A DNA stretch of 64,000 nt from Bradyrhizobium sp. AZCC 1719 (GTDB lineage: Bacteria > Pseudomonadota > Alphaproteobacteria > Rhizobiales > Xanthobacteraceae), in assembly GCF_036924525.1 (NCBI RefSeq), contig NZ_JAZHRU010000001.1, positions 6,539,001-6,603,000 of the forward strand, in the 5' to 3' direction. The notes below the pieces were generated by a model that worked only from the letters and a program-made list of their open reading frames with translations, was not told the DNA's origin and ran no database searches. Below, piece by piece: positions 53,095 to 62,314 of this stretch. A program made the position numbers and the translations under genes. Each line of letters starts with the position of its first letter. Position 1 is the stretch's first letter.

Positions 53095-53113
53095 CGTTTC
53101 GATTCTATCGAAA
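53095..53113 (-). terminator. small hairpin between the two cargo-like genes
   Basis: GTTTCGAT-N3-ATCGAAAC (8-bp stem), 16 to 34 bases beyond the stop of the larger cargo gene on the minus strand. It is embedded in a dispersed repeat-like stretch. There is no long U run, so partial termination or mRNA stabilisation. Confidence 0.5.
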
Positions 53114-53128
53114 CGGAAAAGGCTCTAT

Positions 53129-54316
53129 CTAGGCATGATCCAGCAAGTGAAGGTCCGACAACAGATGCATGGCGAAATCGCCGCCAAGCGCAGCATTGCC
53201 GTGGCCGCCGTCGCCACCGATTCCGGCAATCTGGATCACGCTCTGGTCGAACACGACATTGTTGCTCTGATGAGCCTCGGCTGTTGAATTGTAGCCGGCG
53301 ACCGCAATGTTGATCGGGGCGTAGATCGCCACGTCGATGTCGACCATGCTTCCCGAGAAGTGGCCATTGCCGCCGTTGCCAGCGCTGTTGTTGCCGGTCG
53401 CTATTACGTCAGAGCCGATCAATTCGAAGATGGAAGAAAACAGGTCTGCAGTTCCGCCAATCGCGGCATTGCCGTTCCCACCATCACCACCGACGCCGGC
53501 CATCTGAAAAGCGGATTGATCGAACATCACATTGTTTGTCTGCTCCGCGTTGGCACTGGAATTATATCCCGCCACCGCGATGTTGATCGGATAGTAAAAC
53601 GCGAAGGTCGCGTGAACGATGCCCCCGTAGGCGTATCCGTCGCCACCATTGCCGGCGCTGTTGTCGCCGGTGCCTGTCGCGCCAGAGCCGGTAGACCCGA
53701 TCGCACTGACATTTCCGCCTGATGCGGCATTTCCGTTGCCGCCATCGCCGCCAACTCCCGCGATCTGGGTCGCGGATTGATCGAACACCACGTTGTTCGT
53801 CTGATGGGCGTCGGCTGTCGCATGGGAACCCGCCACCGCAATGTTGATCGGGCTATAGACCGCGACAGGAGCATGCACCATTGTTCCGGAGAAGTAGCCA
53901 TCGCCACCATTGCCGGCACTGTTGCCGCCGGTGGCGATCACGCCAGGGCCGGCAGGCCCGAGCGCGCCGACGCTTCCGCCCGATGCGGCGTTCCAATTGC
54001 CGCCATCACCGCCAACTCCCGCGATCTGGCTTGCGGACTGATCAAAATAGGCGACGTTCGTCTGATGGGCGAGGGCTGGCGCATGGACGCCCGGCCACGC
54101 CACATTGAGCGGCTCGAAACCAGCGTAGCTGCCATGGATCAGGCTCCCGGCAAAATGACCTTCGCCGCCATTGCCGGCGTTGTTATCTCCCGTGTGGGTC
54201 AGGAAGCGTGGCGATGAATCCGCTAGCCACCACCGGTCTGGCAGATCGTGCCCGAGCAGATCCTTGCGGTCGAGGGGAACGCGGTGAACAGGGTCCGGTA
54301 CACTCCGATGATGCAT
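53129..54316 (-). CDS. glycine-rich tandem-repeat protein, predicted type I secretion cargo 2
   Basis: A 395-residue protein made mostly of four repeats of about 85 residues. Each repeat reads (N/G)NSAGNGGDGY ... PINIAVAG ... HQTNNVVFDQSATQ and AGVGGDGGNGNAASGG. The first repeat is the most diverged (PLNVAWPG). There is no Sec signal; the tail MHLLSDLHLLDHA could serve as the export signal. ATG 54316 gives a short leader; a longer frame reaches 54370. Paired with the smaller related protein and the T1SS genes. A surface or matrix protein is a fair guess (inference). Confidence 0.82.
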   Translation of the reverse strand: MHHRSVPDPVHRVPLDRKDLLGHDLPDRWWLADSSPRFLTHTGDNNAGNGGEGHFAGSLIHGSYAGFEPLNVAWPGVHAPALAHQTNVAYFDQSASQIAGVGGDGGNWNAASGGSVGALGPAGPGVIATGGNSAGNGGDGYFSGTMVHAPVAVYSPINIAVAGSHATADAHQTNNVVFDQSATQIAGVGGDGGNGNAASGGNVSAIGSTGSGATGTGDNSAGNGGDGYAYGGIVHATFAFYYPINIAVAGYNSSANAEQTNNVMFDQSAFQMAGVGGDGGNGNAAIGGTADLFSSIFELIGSDVIATGNNSAGNGGNGHFSGSMVDIDVAIYAPINIAVAGYNSTAEAHQSNNVVFDQSVIQIAGIGGDGGHGNAALGGDFAMHLLSDLHLLDHA

Positions 54317-54791
54317 GACTGTTGCCCTACCGCAATTGTTTCGCGGCGTCCGGACGGACGCCTCCCTCACTCAAGAGAGAATGTCACCTCGGCAAGCCAA
54401 AAGCCGAGTCGTCAATTCGGATCGCAAACGTTCGGGCGATAGACACGATATCAGTTACACCCGTTCGGGTATGGGTGGGTACCTTGCGTGAATCCAGACA
54501 CCGCCGCGGAAATGAATTGTACCGGGCAGACAGGATCAAGACGCGATTCACCGAGCTCGTCGGCGCCCGATCGTCCAGGGCGGCATGAACTGATTATCCT
54601 ATCACTTCTGGCATGATCAATACGGTGATCATGATCCCGGCTACCGGATGAGCCCGAGCTTTTCGAGAAGGTCATTTGCGGAACCTAAAGGAACCTCGGA
54701 CGTTCTGGTTCGCGGATGAGCAGCGCCGTCGCCCCGGCGCAGCAAGCGCAGACGCCGAGGCGTTGCGCTGCGCTGGTCGGAGGAAACGCTC
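54317..54791. other. intergenic region with decayed nitronate monooxygenase start
   Basis: 475 bases between the cargo gene and FBP aldolase/phosphatase gene. It contains the promoter area of the secretion operon and, at 54524-54587, a broken copy of the 5' end of the gene at 57372. The short palindrome TGATCA-N6-TGATCA is near 54616. No credible gene. Confidence 0.55.
54524..54587 (+). pseudogene. decayed copy of the 5' end of the nitronate monooxygenase gene
   Basis: GGGCAGACAGGATCAAG is followed by ACGCGATTCACCGAGCTCGT, which is also at 57381-57400. Compared with 57364-57434 one G is lost, the start ATG has become AGG, 7 bases are missing in the middle, and similarity ends after GGCGGCATG. 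Only about 64 bases remain. Confidence 0.85.
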
Positions 54792-55937
54792 ATGAGACTC
54801 ACTCTTTCGGTCATCAAGGCTGACATAGGCTCCGTCGGCGGCCACACGAAACCGTCTACACGCATGATGGCGGCTGTCGAGGGCGAGGTCGCGAAGGCAA
54901 TCTGCGATGGCCTGCTGATCGACGCTTTCGTCTGCCACACCGGCGACGACATTGCGATCATCATGACGCACACACGGGGCGAAGGGAGCTCCGAGGTGCA
55001 TCAACTTGCCTGGAAGGCGTTCCTCGCGGCCACCTCGGTCGCGAAAACCTCCGGGCTCTATGGCGCCGGCCAGGATCTTCTGGTCGACGCACCGTCCGGA
55101 AACGTCCGCGGCGCCGGCCCGGGCGTCGCCGAGCTCAGCTTCGACCACAGCCTCTCGGGTAAGAGACCTGCGGAGTCCTTCATGGTGTTCGCCGCCGACA
55201 AATGCGGCCCCGGCGCCTACAACCTGCCGCTCTACCTCGCCTTTGCCGATCCGATGTATTGCGCCGGGCTGATGCTGCCCCCGATGATCAAGGGATTCCG
55301 TTTCCATGTCATCGACATGGACAACACGGCCGGCGACAGCGTGATCGAACTCGACGCGCCCGCGGATGGCTACCACATTGCCGCGCTGCTCCGCGACAAC
55401 GAGCGCTTTGGCATTGATCGCATCGTTTCCCGGACCCATGGCGAGGTCGCCGTCGCCGTTTCGGCGCAGCGTCTTCACGCGATCGCAGGCAAGTACACCG
55501 GCAAGGACGATCCGGTCGCGATCATCAGGAACCAGGGGATTTTCCCGGCGCCTGAAGAAATCGTCTCGCCGTTCGCGAAGGCGCACTTCGTAGGCGGCGA
55601 TGCGCGCGGCTCGCACGTGATGCCGCTCATGCCGGTGCCAATTAACACACCGGTGACAGGCATGTACTGCCTCCCGATCGTTTCCTGCGCCGGCTTTTCG
55701 ATCGACAAGGATGGCCGCTTCTCGGAGTCCTACACCGATTTCTTCGACAACCCGGCGTGGGACGAGGTCCGCCAGCGCGCCCAGCGCAAGGCAATCGAGA
55801 TGCGCAGCCAGGGCTGGTCCGGCGCCGCGATGCTGCCCTACTCCGAGTTGGAGTATGGTGGCTTCCGCGACACCGTGTCCTCACTGCTGAAGCGCTTTCA
55901 GGTGCGCAAGGAGCGCAAGCCGGAAGCGGCCGAGTAA
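54792..55937 (+). CDS. fructose-1,6-bisphosphate aldolase/phosphatase (archaeal type, class V)
   Basis: A 381-residue bifunctional enzyme. MRLTLSVIKADIGSVGGHTK and the metal-ligand Asp residues (for example HVIDMDNTAGDS) are typical, and the YTGK motif at Tyr235/Lys238 corresponds to the Schiff-base Tyr229/Lys232 of the Sulfolobus enzyme. It makes fructose-6-phosphate directly from triose phosphates. GGAGG lies 8 bases before ATG 54792. The next gene is a PPi-type phosphofructokinase. This enzyme is uncommon outside archaea and deep-branching bacteria. Confidence 0.92.
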   Translation: MRLTLSVIKADIGSVGGHTKPSTRMMAAVEGEVAKAICDGLLIDAFVCHTGDDIAIIMTHTRGEGSSEVHQLAWKAFLAATSVAKTSGLYGAGQDLLVDAPSGNVRGAGPGVAELSFDHSLSGKRPAESFMVFAADKCGPGAYNLPLYLAFADPMYCAGLMLPPMIKGFRFHVIDMDNTAGDSVIELDAPADGYHIAALLRDNERFGIDRIVSRTHGEVAVAVSAQRLHAIAGKYTGKDDPVAIIRNQGIFPAPEEIVSPFAKAHFVGGDARGSHVMPLMPVPINTPVTGMYCLPIVSCAGFSIDKDGRFSESYTDFFDNPAWDEVRQRAQRKAIEMRSQGWSGAAMLPYSELEYGGFRDTVSSLLKRFQVRKERKPEAAE

Positions 55938-55958
55938 GGAACCGCCTGCGAGGTGGGT

Positions 55959-57146
55959 ATGGCAAAAAGACGCATCGGCATTCTCACGGGCGGCGGCGAC
56001 GTTCCCGGCCTCAACGCAGTCATCAAGAGCGTGACATATCGCGGCAGCGAGAACGACATCGAGGTCGTCGGCCTCCGCCGTGGTTGGGAGGCCCTCACGC
56101 ACGTGAACCTCGAGGACCCCGCCAGCAGGTCCCACTACATCATCCCGCTAAACCGTGACAACACGCGCACCATAGACCGGAGCGGCGGCACCATGCTGCA
56201 CTCGAGTCGCACCAACCCGTCCAAGATGAAGAAGCTGCCGGATCATCTCGTCAGCAACGACTTTCCAGCCTCGCTCAGCACCAAGGGCGGCATCGCAACC
56301 AGGACGTGGGACGTCACCGGCCAGGTGCTGGCGAACCTCTCGGGGCTCGGCATCGAACATCTGATCGCCATCGGCGGCGACGACACGCTCAGTTACGCAG
56401 CCAAGCTCAACGACCTCGGCGTCAAGATCATCGCCATCCCGAAGACGATGGACAACGACGTCCGCAACACCGAGTACTGCATCGGCTTCTCGACCGCGAT
56501 CACCCGCGCCAGCGACGCCATCCAGCGGCAGCGCACCACTGTCGGATCGCACGAGCGTATCGGCATTTTCCGCGTCTTTGGCCGCGATGCCGGATTTACA
56601 GCGCTCTACACCGCGTACGCCACCTCGATCCGGTGCGTCATACCGGAGTACAAGTTCGATCTCGACAAACTGATCCAGTTGCTCGTCGAGGAGAAGCGCG
56701 CCAACCCAAGCAACTACGCGCTGGTCGTGCTCAGCGAGGGCGCCGCGTGGGAGGGCTACGAGGTGCAGGAATACGGTGAACCTGATGCCTACGGTCATCG
56801 CAAGAAAGCGAGCGTGGCGGAATCGTTCGCCGACGAGATCAAGCGACGCGTCGGCGAGGAGACGATCACCTCCGATCTCACCTACGACCTGCGATCGGGC
56901 AATCCGGACTTCATCGACAAGCTCGTGGCCCTGACTTTCGGTAACATGGCCTACGATGCCATCCTGGAAGGCAAGACCGGCCGCATGTCGGCGCTGGTGG
57001 AAGGGCGCTACGACCTCGTGCCCATCCCTGACGCCAAGCTCGGGCCGCGCAAGTTGGACGTCGCCAGCACGTACAACACGGAGCGCTACCGCCCCATCTA
57101 CGGCAATAAGCGAGGGCTGCCGATCTTTCTCACCCGCGCGTCATAG
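55959..57146 (+). CDS. 6-phosphofructokinase, pyrophosphate-dependent type
   Basis: A 395-residue phosphofructokinase-fold enzyme. GILTGGGDVPGLNAVI at the N-terminus; GGDDT at 139-143 and PKTMDND at 161-167. The second Asp of GGDD and the Lys of PKTMDND mark PPi-dependent enzymes; ATP enzymes have GGDGS and PGTIDND. It thus likely interconverts fructose-6-phosphate and fructose-1,6-bisphosphate reversibly with PPi. ATG 55959 has GAGG at good spacing; GTG 55953 is an alternative. It follows the FBP aldolase/phosphatase gene by 21 bases, so both are one operon. Confidence 0.92.
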   Translation: MAKRRIGILTGGGDVPGLNAVIKSVTYRGSENDIEVVGLRRGWEALTHVNLEDPASRSHYIIPLNRDNTRTIDRSGGTMLHSSRTNPSKMKKLPDHLVSNDFPASLSTKGGIATRTWDVTGQVLANLSGLGIEHLIAIGGDDTLSYAAKLNDLGVKIIAIPKTMDNDVRNTEYCIGFSTAITRASDAIQRQRTTVGSHERIGIFRVFGRDAGFTALYTAYATSIRCVIPEYKFDLDKLIQLLVEEKRANPSNYALVVLSEGAAWEGYEVQEYGEPDAYGHRKKASVAESFADEIKRRVGEETITSDLTYDLRSGNPDFIDKLVALTFGNMAYDAILEGKTGRMSALVEGRYDLVPIPDAKLGPRKLDVASTYNTERYRPIYGNKRGLPIFLTRAS

Positions 57147-57320
57147 GGTGGCAGTGGTAATCCTAAGGGCGGTCTGCTGCGGGCGATCTCGAAAATGCCG
57201 GACTCCATGCGGAATTGTTCGCACTGCGGAAACAAGCCGCGCTTTTGCATGATGGCGTTGCCCCGACTGCCGCCCGCCCCTGGTAGACTTTTGCGGGGGG
57301 TAACGGCATCCTGCCCTTAA

Positions 57321-58367
<1,047 letters not shown>

Positions 58368-58395
58368 GCGGCCTATGCGCGCCGCAACCTCGCTT

Positions 58396-58527
58396 CACCT
58401 CTCCCGCTTGCGGGGGAGGTCGGATCGCGTCGGAAGATGCGATCCGGGTGGGGGCTCTCTCCACACGAACAGTGTAACTCGCGGCGACACCCCCACCCCA
58501 TCCCTCCCCCGCAAGCGGGAGAGGGAG
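58396..58527. repeat. palindromic repeat family B, intact copy
   Basis: CACCTCTCCCGCTTGCGGGG ... GGTCGGATCGCGTCGGAAGATGCGATCC is mirrored by a closing arm CCCCGCAAGCGGGAGAGGGAG; the inner parts form further short hairpins. It fills the 179-bp spacer between the nitronate monooxygenase and quinone reductase genes. Confidence 0.85.
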
Positions 58528-58546
58528 CAGAAAACGAGAAGAGCCC

Positions 58547-59515
58547 ATGAAAGCCTATGTCTACGGCGCCAACGGCGCCGAAATATCAGAGGTCGCAAAA
58601 CCTTCGCCGAAGGGTACGCAGGTGCTGGTCAAGGTCCATGCCTGCGGCCTCAACCGCGCCGACCTCGGCATGACCAAGGGCCATGTGCATGGCGCGGCCG
58701 GCGGCGTCGGCACCGTGCTCGGCATGGAATGGGCGGGCGAAGTCGCCGAGCTCGGGCCGGACGCAAAAGGCGTCAACGTCGGCGACAAGATCATGGGCTC
58801 CGGCGGCGCGGCGTTTGCCGAGTATACGCTGGCCGACCATGGCCGGCTGTTCCGCGCGCCCTCGAACATGAACTTCGAGGAAGCCGCCACCCTCCCCGTC
58901 GCGCTCGCCACCATGCACAACGCCGTCGTCACCAACGGCGCGCTGCAGCCGGGCCAGAGCGTCCTGATCCAGGGCGCCAGCTCCGGCGTCGGCCTGATGG
59001 CGATGCAGATTGCAAAACTGAAGGGCGCCAAACTCGTGATCGGCTCCTCGACGGACGCGATGCGCCGCGGCCGCTTGAAGGAGTTCGGCGCCGATCTCGC
59101 GATCGATTCCAGCGACCCCGGCTGGGTCGATCAGGTGCTCAACTCAACGAACGGCGAAGGCGTCGACCTGATCGTCGACCAAGTGTCCGGCAAGGTCGCC
59201 AACCAGAACCTCGCCGCCACCAAGGTCAAGGGCCGCATCGTCAATGTCGGCCGGCTCGGCGGCACCCACGCCGATTTCAATTTCGACCTCCACGCCGCCC
59301 GCCGCATCCACTATATCGGCGTCACCTTCCGCACCCGCACGATCGAGGAAATTCGCGAAATCTTCGACGAGGTCCGCAAAGACATCTGGCCGGCGGTGGA
59401 ATCGCGAAAACTGCAACTGCCGATCGACAAGGTCTATCCCTTCGCCGAGATCGGCAAGGCGTTCGAGCACATGGAAGCCAACAAGCACCTCGGGAAGATC
59501 GTGGTGGCGTTCTAA
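58547..59515 (+). CDS. zinc-independent quinone oxidoreductase-like MDR protein
   Basis: A 322-residue medium-chain dehydrogenase. HACGLNRADLGMTKG, GMEWAGEVAELG and the NADPH motif IQGASSGVGLMAMQIAKL are those of quinone oxidoreductases; zinc ligands are absent. It reduces quinones or enones with NADPH. ATG 58547 has a GAAGAG-like site. Follows nitronate monooxygenase after a repeat; a functional link is possible but not shown. Confidence 0.9.
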   Translation: MKAYVYGANGAEISEVAKPSPKGTQVLVKVHACGLNRADLGMTKGHVHGAAGGVGTVLGMEWAGEVAELGPDAKGVNVGDKIMGSGGAAFAEYTLADHGRLFRAPSNMNFEEAATLPVALATMHNAVVTNGALQPGQSVLIQGASSGVGLMAMQIAKLKGAKLVIGSSTDAMRRGRLKEFGADLAIDSSDPGWVDQVLNSTNGEGVDLIVDQVSGKVANQNLAATKVKGRIVNVGRLGGTHADFNFDLHAARRIHYIGVTFRTRTIEEIREIFDEVRKDIWPAVESRKLQLPIDKVYPFAEIGKAFEHMEANKHLGKIVVAF

Positions 59516-59518
59516 CGT

Positions 59519-59564
59519 GTCCCGGACGCGGTGCAGCGTAAGCGCTGCTCCGCAGAGCCGGGAC
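59519..59564. repeat. nested palindrome after the quinone reductase gene
   Basis: GTCCCGG ... CCGGGAC encloses GCGGTGCAGCG-TAA-GCGCTGCTCCGC. Typical of dispersed palindromic elements in Bradyrhizobiaceae; it may end transcription from the plus-strand gene. Confidence 0.6.
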
Positions 59565-59607
59565 CCATGCGCCGGTGGACACCGGATTGGCAGTGCTTCA
59601 TCCGGCG

Positions 59608-59901
59608 CTAGGCATCCGAATGTTCGCGCTCGCGGGCTGGATGCTGAATGGCGAGGATGACGATTTCCTCGGCCTCGTTGTCAGCAGTGTAGTAGACCAG
59701 ATATGGATATCGCCGCGTCACCAGCTTGCGCACGCCCTCGACATTCTGTTGCCGTCCAACATGCGGAAATAAAGCCAAACTTTGGAGCGATTCAAGAATC
59801 GCGGCCTGCACGCGAAGCGCAGCCCGCGGGCTGTGTTCGCGGACATAGTCCGCTATCTCGGCGAGATCCCGAGCCGCACGCGTCGTAAAACGGAGCTTCA
59901 T
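59608..59901 (-). CDS. ParE/RelE-family toxin
   Basis: A 97-residue toxin-like protein. MKLRFTTRAARDLAEIADYV, then VRKLVTRRYPYLVYYTADN and IVILAIQHPARER are typical of the ParE branch, which blocks gyrase. The ATG overlaps the antitoxin stop by four bases (ATGA), the usual toxin-antitoxin layout with antitoxin first. Confidence 0.88.
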   Translation of the reverse strand: MKLRFTTRAARDLAEIADYVREHSPRAALRVQAAILESLQSLALFPHVGRQQNVEGVRKLVTRRYPYLVYYTADNEAEEIVILAIQHPAREREHSDA

Positions 59902-60125
59902 TGCTCGAAGCGGCGGAACGCGGCTTCGACCTCGGCATCGGTTGCGAATTGGCGGCGCTCGGCTTGCGCAAGCCCTTCCAACACGGCAGGAAGATGCGCT
60001 GGATCGATCTCCTCTGGCTCTCCCTCTTGGCCGCTCAGAGTCAGCATGGCAAGCGCTATTTCATCCTGGCTGTCAGGTGGCAAGCGCCGCACGGCTTCCA
60101 GGGCCTTTTCGAGCAGTTTGGTCAT
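59898..60125 (-). CDS. antitoxin of the ParE-type module
   Basis: A 75-residue protein starting MTKLLEKALEAVRRLPPDSQ. The N-terminal helical part resembles short antitoxins of the type found beside ParE toxins in alphaproteobacteria; the C-terminal RQFATDAEVEAAFRRFEQ would wrap the toxin. A longer frame to 60182 exists, but ATG 60125 is the natural start. Confidence 0.82.
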   Translation of the reverse strand: MTKLLEKALEAVRRLPPDSQDEIALAMLTLSGQEGEPEEIDPAHLPAVLEGLAQAERRQFATDAEVEAAFRRFEQ

Positions 60126-60195
60126 GTGAGAAAGATATGGCCGAACCACCCAAAATGGAAGGGTGTTGATAACCATCTGCAAACCGCAAATTATC

Positions 60196-60423
60196 CTACG
60201 GCAGCGACCCTCTCAGGTCTGCGACACCAATATCGAGAGTTGCTCGGCCACCGTTCTCGGTGCGCGCGCCCACCTTACTGCGTTCGGACACAGCAGTGAC
60301 ACGGCCACCTTTCTCAGCCAGTCCGAAACTTTGAACGACGATCGCGCCAAGCACGAGCAGCGCGACCATAACCAGCCCACTCAGGGCGGGAGTTAGATGT
60401 AGATTGGACCCAAAGCGCATCAT
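60196..60423 (-). CDS. possible small membrane protein
   Basis: A 75-residue frame from ATG 60423 (MMRFGSNLHLTPALSG) with one clear transmembrane helix (LVMVALLVLGAIVVQSFGLA) and a polar tail. The ribosome site is weak (GGGTGCAGCA), and no family is recognised. ATG 60441 is an alternative start. Confidence 0.5.
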   Translation of the reverse strand: MMRFGSNLHLTPALSGLVMVALLVLGAIVVQSFGLAEKGGRVTAVSERSKVGARTENGGRATLDIGVADLRGSLP

Positions 60424-60441
60424 TGCTGCACCCACGCGCAT

Positions 60442-60753
60442 CGCCCGCAGCCCGCTGCAATAGCGTCGTTGAGTCGTTAGGCGATTTGGTGACGCGGCGA
60501 TGGCGATCCGGCGTTCACTCTCTTGCGCGCACCGTACGCTTCAACCGAAGCGTTCGCATGGATGAGGCCGAGCACCGACGCCGGCTCGGACGGGAGTCCG
60601 CATCCTGTTACGGACGTGATCGAGACGTTGCGCGCGATTGAGCAAGGCGAGAAGGAGTGCCCGACGGCGACGTGACCTTGGCCTCAAGGAATTCGCAATC
60701 TTGTTCCGGCTTACCGAACCCGCAATATCGGCCGGGCAACGCGCGCGCCGCTG
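60442..60753. other. non-coding spacer
   Basis: 312 bases with only composition-driven short frames. No repeat, operator or hairpin stands out. Confidence 0.45.
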
Positions 60754-61158
60754 CTACCCGACGCGACTGCGTTGCTCAATATTGGCCGCCGGTCCTCCCG
60801 CGCGGACATGGCGATTACCGGATGGCAGCGTTTGCGAGCCGGCAATACTTTTCCACGGACTAATCGTTTCGACGATGATGTTGATTCCGGCCAACGCGCT
60901 GTCGATTTGGCGCTGCACGTTGTTGACCTCGGCCTGCAGGAAATCCTGCATTTTTTGGAGTTCCGAAGCCAGCCCCTGAAGTTCGCCTATCGAGTTTGAG
61001 GTCAGCCGGGCGACGGAGGAGTTGATCCGTTCGGCGCTGATCTCCAGCTCGCTGGAGGGCTGCGACTTCTCTTGCGTTTCCGATTTGCTGAGTTGTGTCG
61101 CCAAAGCCTCCGACGGAGGCGTTTTTTCGTCGGGTGCGGCAGACGTTCGGGTATCCAT
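60754..61158 (-). CDS. small coiled-coil protein
   Basis: A 134-residue hydrophilic protein. A disordered acidic N-terminus (to about 40), then a long helix (ISAERINSSVARLTSNSIGE, continuing through LQKMQDFLQAEVNNVQRQID) and a Gly/Pro/Arg-rich tail. The helix pattern recalls phasin-like or chemotaxis-linked proteins, but I do not recognise the family. It lies after a 31-base-spaced direct repeat (61204-61250). Confidence 0.65.
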   Translation of the reverse strand: MDTRTSAAPDEKTPPSEALATQLSKSETQEKSQPSSELEISAERINSSVARLTSNSIGELQGLASELQKMQDFLQAEVNNVQRQIDSALAGINIIVETISPWKSIAGSQTLPSGNRHVRAGGPAANIEQRSRVG

Positions 61159-61203
61159 CAGGTACTCCCTTGGTGCCGGTTGGTCGCGACGCCAATCCCG
61201 AAC

Positions 61204-61250
61204 CAGATTGGTTAATAATCCGTTAAACCTGATGCAGATTGGTTAATAAT
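61204..61250. repeat. two direct repeats before the coiled-coil protein gene
   Basis: CAGATTGGTTAATAAT occurs at 61204-61219 and 61235-61250, a spacing of 31 bases (three helical turns). They lie 46 to 92 bases upstream of the start at 61158. Confidence 0.6.
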
Positions 61251-61283
61251 TCGGTAAGGGGCAGCCGAGACCGTCGTTTTCGA

Positions 61284-62282
61284 TCATCGCGCCTCGCCAG
61301 CAAACGCCTGCCGCAATTCCGACAGCCGATCGAGCGCGGCCTGCGGCAGCGGGCCCTTCTCCACCGCGGCGAGTGCATCCTCGAACTGTTGCGGCGTCGC
61401 CATGCCGACCAGGATCGTGCCCATCGCCGGATGCGAGATCGCAAACCGCGTCGCGGCCTCCGTCAGGCTGCCGGCAAATCCGCCCTCCACCAGCGGCATC
61501 AGCCGGCGCGCGCGATCGACATCGGCATCGTAGCTCATGGCAGAGCCGATCGGCTCCGGCGCGGCGCCCGCAATCGGATGCCGCTCCGCCGAACCCGACA
61601 GCGCCCCGCCGGCCAGCACGCGGATGCCGACGACACCAACACCGGCCGCCTCCGTGTGGTCAAACAGCCGTCCATAATCCTGCGCCGGATAGCGCGCCGG
61701 CAATTCGCCGGCCGCAGACGGATTGAGCATGTTGTAGACGACCTGCGCGCTGTCGAAGACGCCAGCATCGATCACCTGATGCAGCGCCGCCGTGTCGCCG
61801 AGCGCCGTGATCCCGAGAAACCGGATCTTCCCCTCTCGCCGCAGCCGCTCGAACGCCGGCACCACCTCGTCGAGCACCTGCCGCACGCCGAGCGCCGGCC
61901 CGCCGCCCTGCGCGGTAATCGGATTGTGCAGATGAAGGATGTCGACCCGCTCAAGCCGCAGCCGCGCCAGACTGCCTTCGAGCGATAGCCGCACCGCCTC
62001 ATCAATCCGGCCACGATCATCAGGCGGTAACCGAACCTTAGTGGCGACGACGACGTTGGCCGGTTTCAGCGTCTGCAAAACGCGGCCAAGGTTCCTTTCC
62101 GACTCGCCATCGCCGTACTGCACCGCCGTGTCGAAGTAATTGACGCCGGCCGCAATCGCCCGCGCGATGGCGCGCTCCTGATCGGCCGCATCGCCGCGGA
62201 CCATCAGACCGCCGACTGCGCCGCAGCCGAAGCCGAGGATCGAGAGCCGCATCCCGGTGCGGCCAAAGGTCCGAAATTCCAT
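61284..62282 (-). CDS. aldo/keto reductase
   Basis: A 332-residue NADPH-dependent reductase. MEFRTFGRTGMRLSILGFGC, NYFDTAVQYGDGESERNLG (catalytic Asp/Tyr) and VATKVRLPPDD (catalytic Lys) are clear. AGGAGG lies 7 bases before ATG 62282. The preceding amidohydrolase gene on the same strand ends 32 bases upstream, so they probably form one operon. Substrate unknown. Confidence 0.9.
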   Translation of the reverse strand: MEFRTFGRTGMRLSILGFGCGAVGGLMVRGDAADQERAIARAIAAGVNYFDTAVQYGDGESERNLGRVLQTLKPANVVVATKVRLPPDDRGRIDEAVRLSLEGSLARLRLERVDILHLHNPITAQGGGPALGVRQVLDEVVPAFERLRREGKIRFLGITALGDTAALHQVIDAGVFDSAQVVYNMLNPSAAGELPARYPAQDYGRLFDHTEAAGVGVVGIRVLAGGALSGSAERHPIAGAAPEPIGSAMSYDADVDRARRLMPLVEGGFAGSLTEAATRFAISHPAMGTILVGMATPQQFEDALAAVEKGPLPQAALDRLSELRQAFAGEAR

Positions 62283-62314
62283 CGCGTTTCCTCCTGAGGT
62301 GGATGACCTGCGCG

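Noticed and set aside
53129..54316. Tandem repeats as a possible CRISPR-like or minisatellite array
   Set aside because: The repeat is in protein units with diverged DNA and kept reading frame; it is a coding repeat, not an array with spacers.
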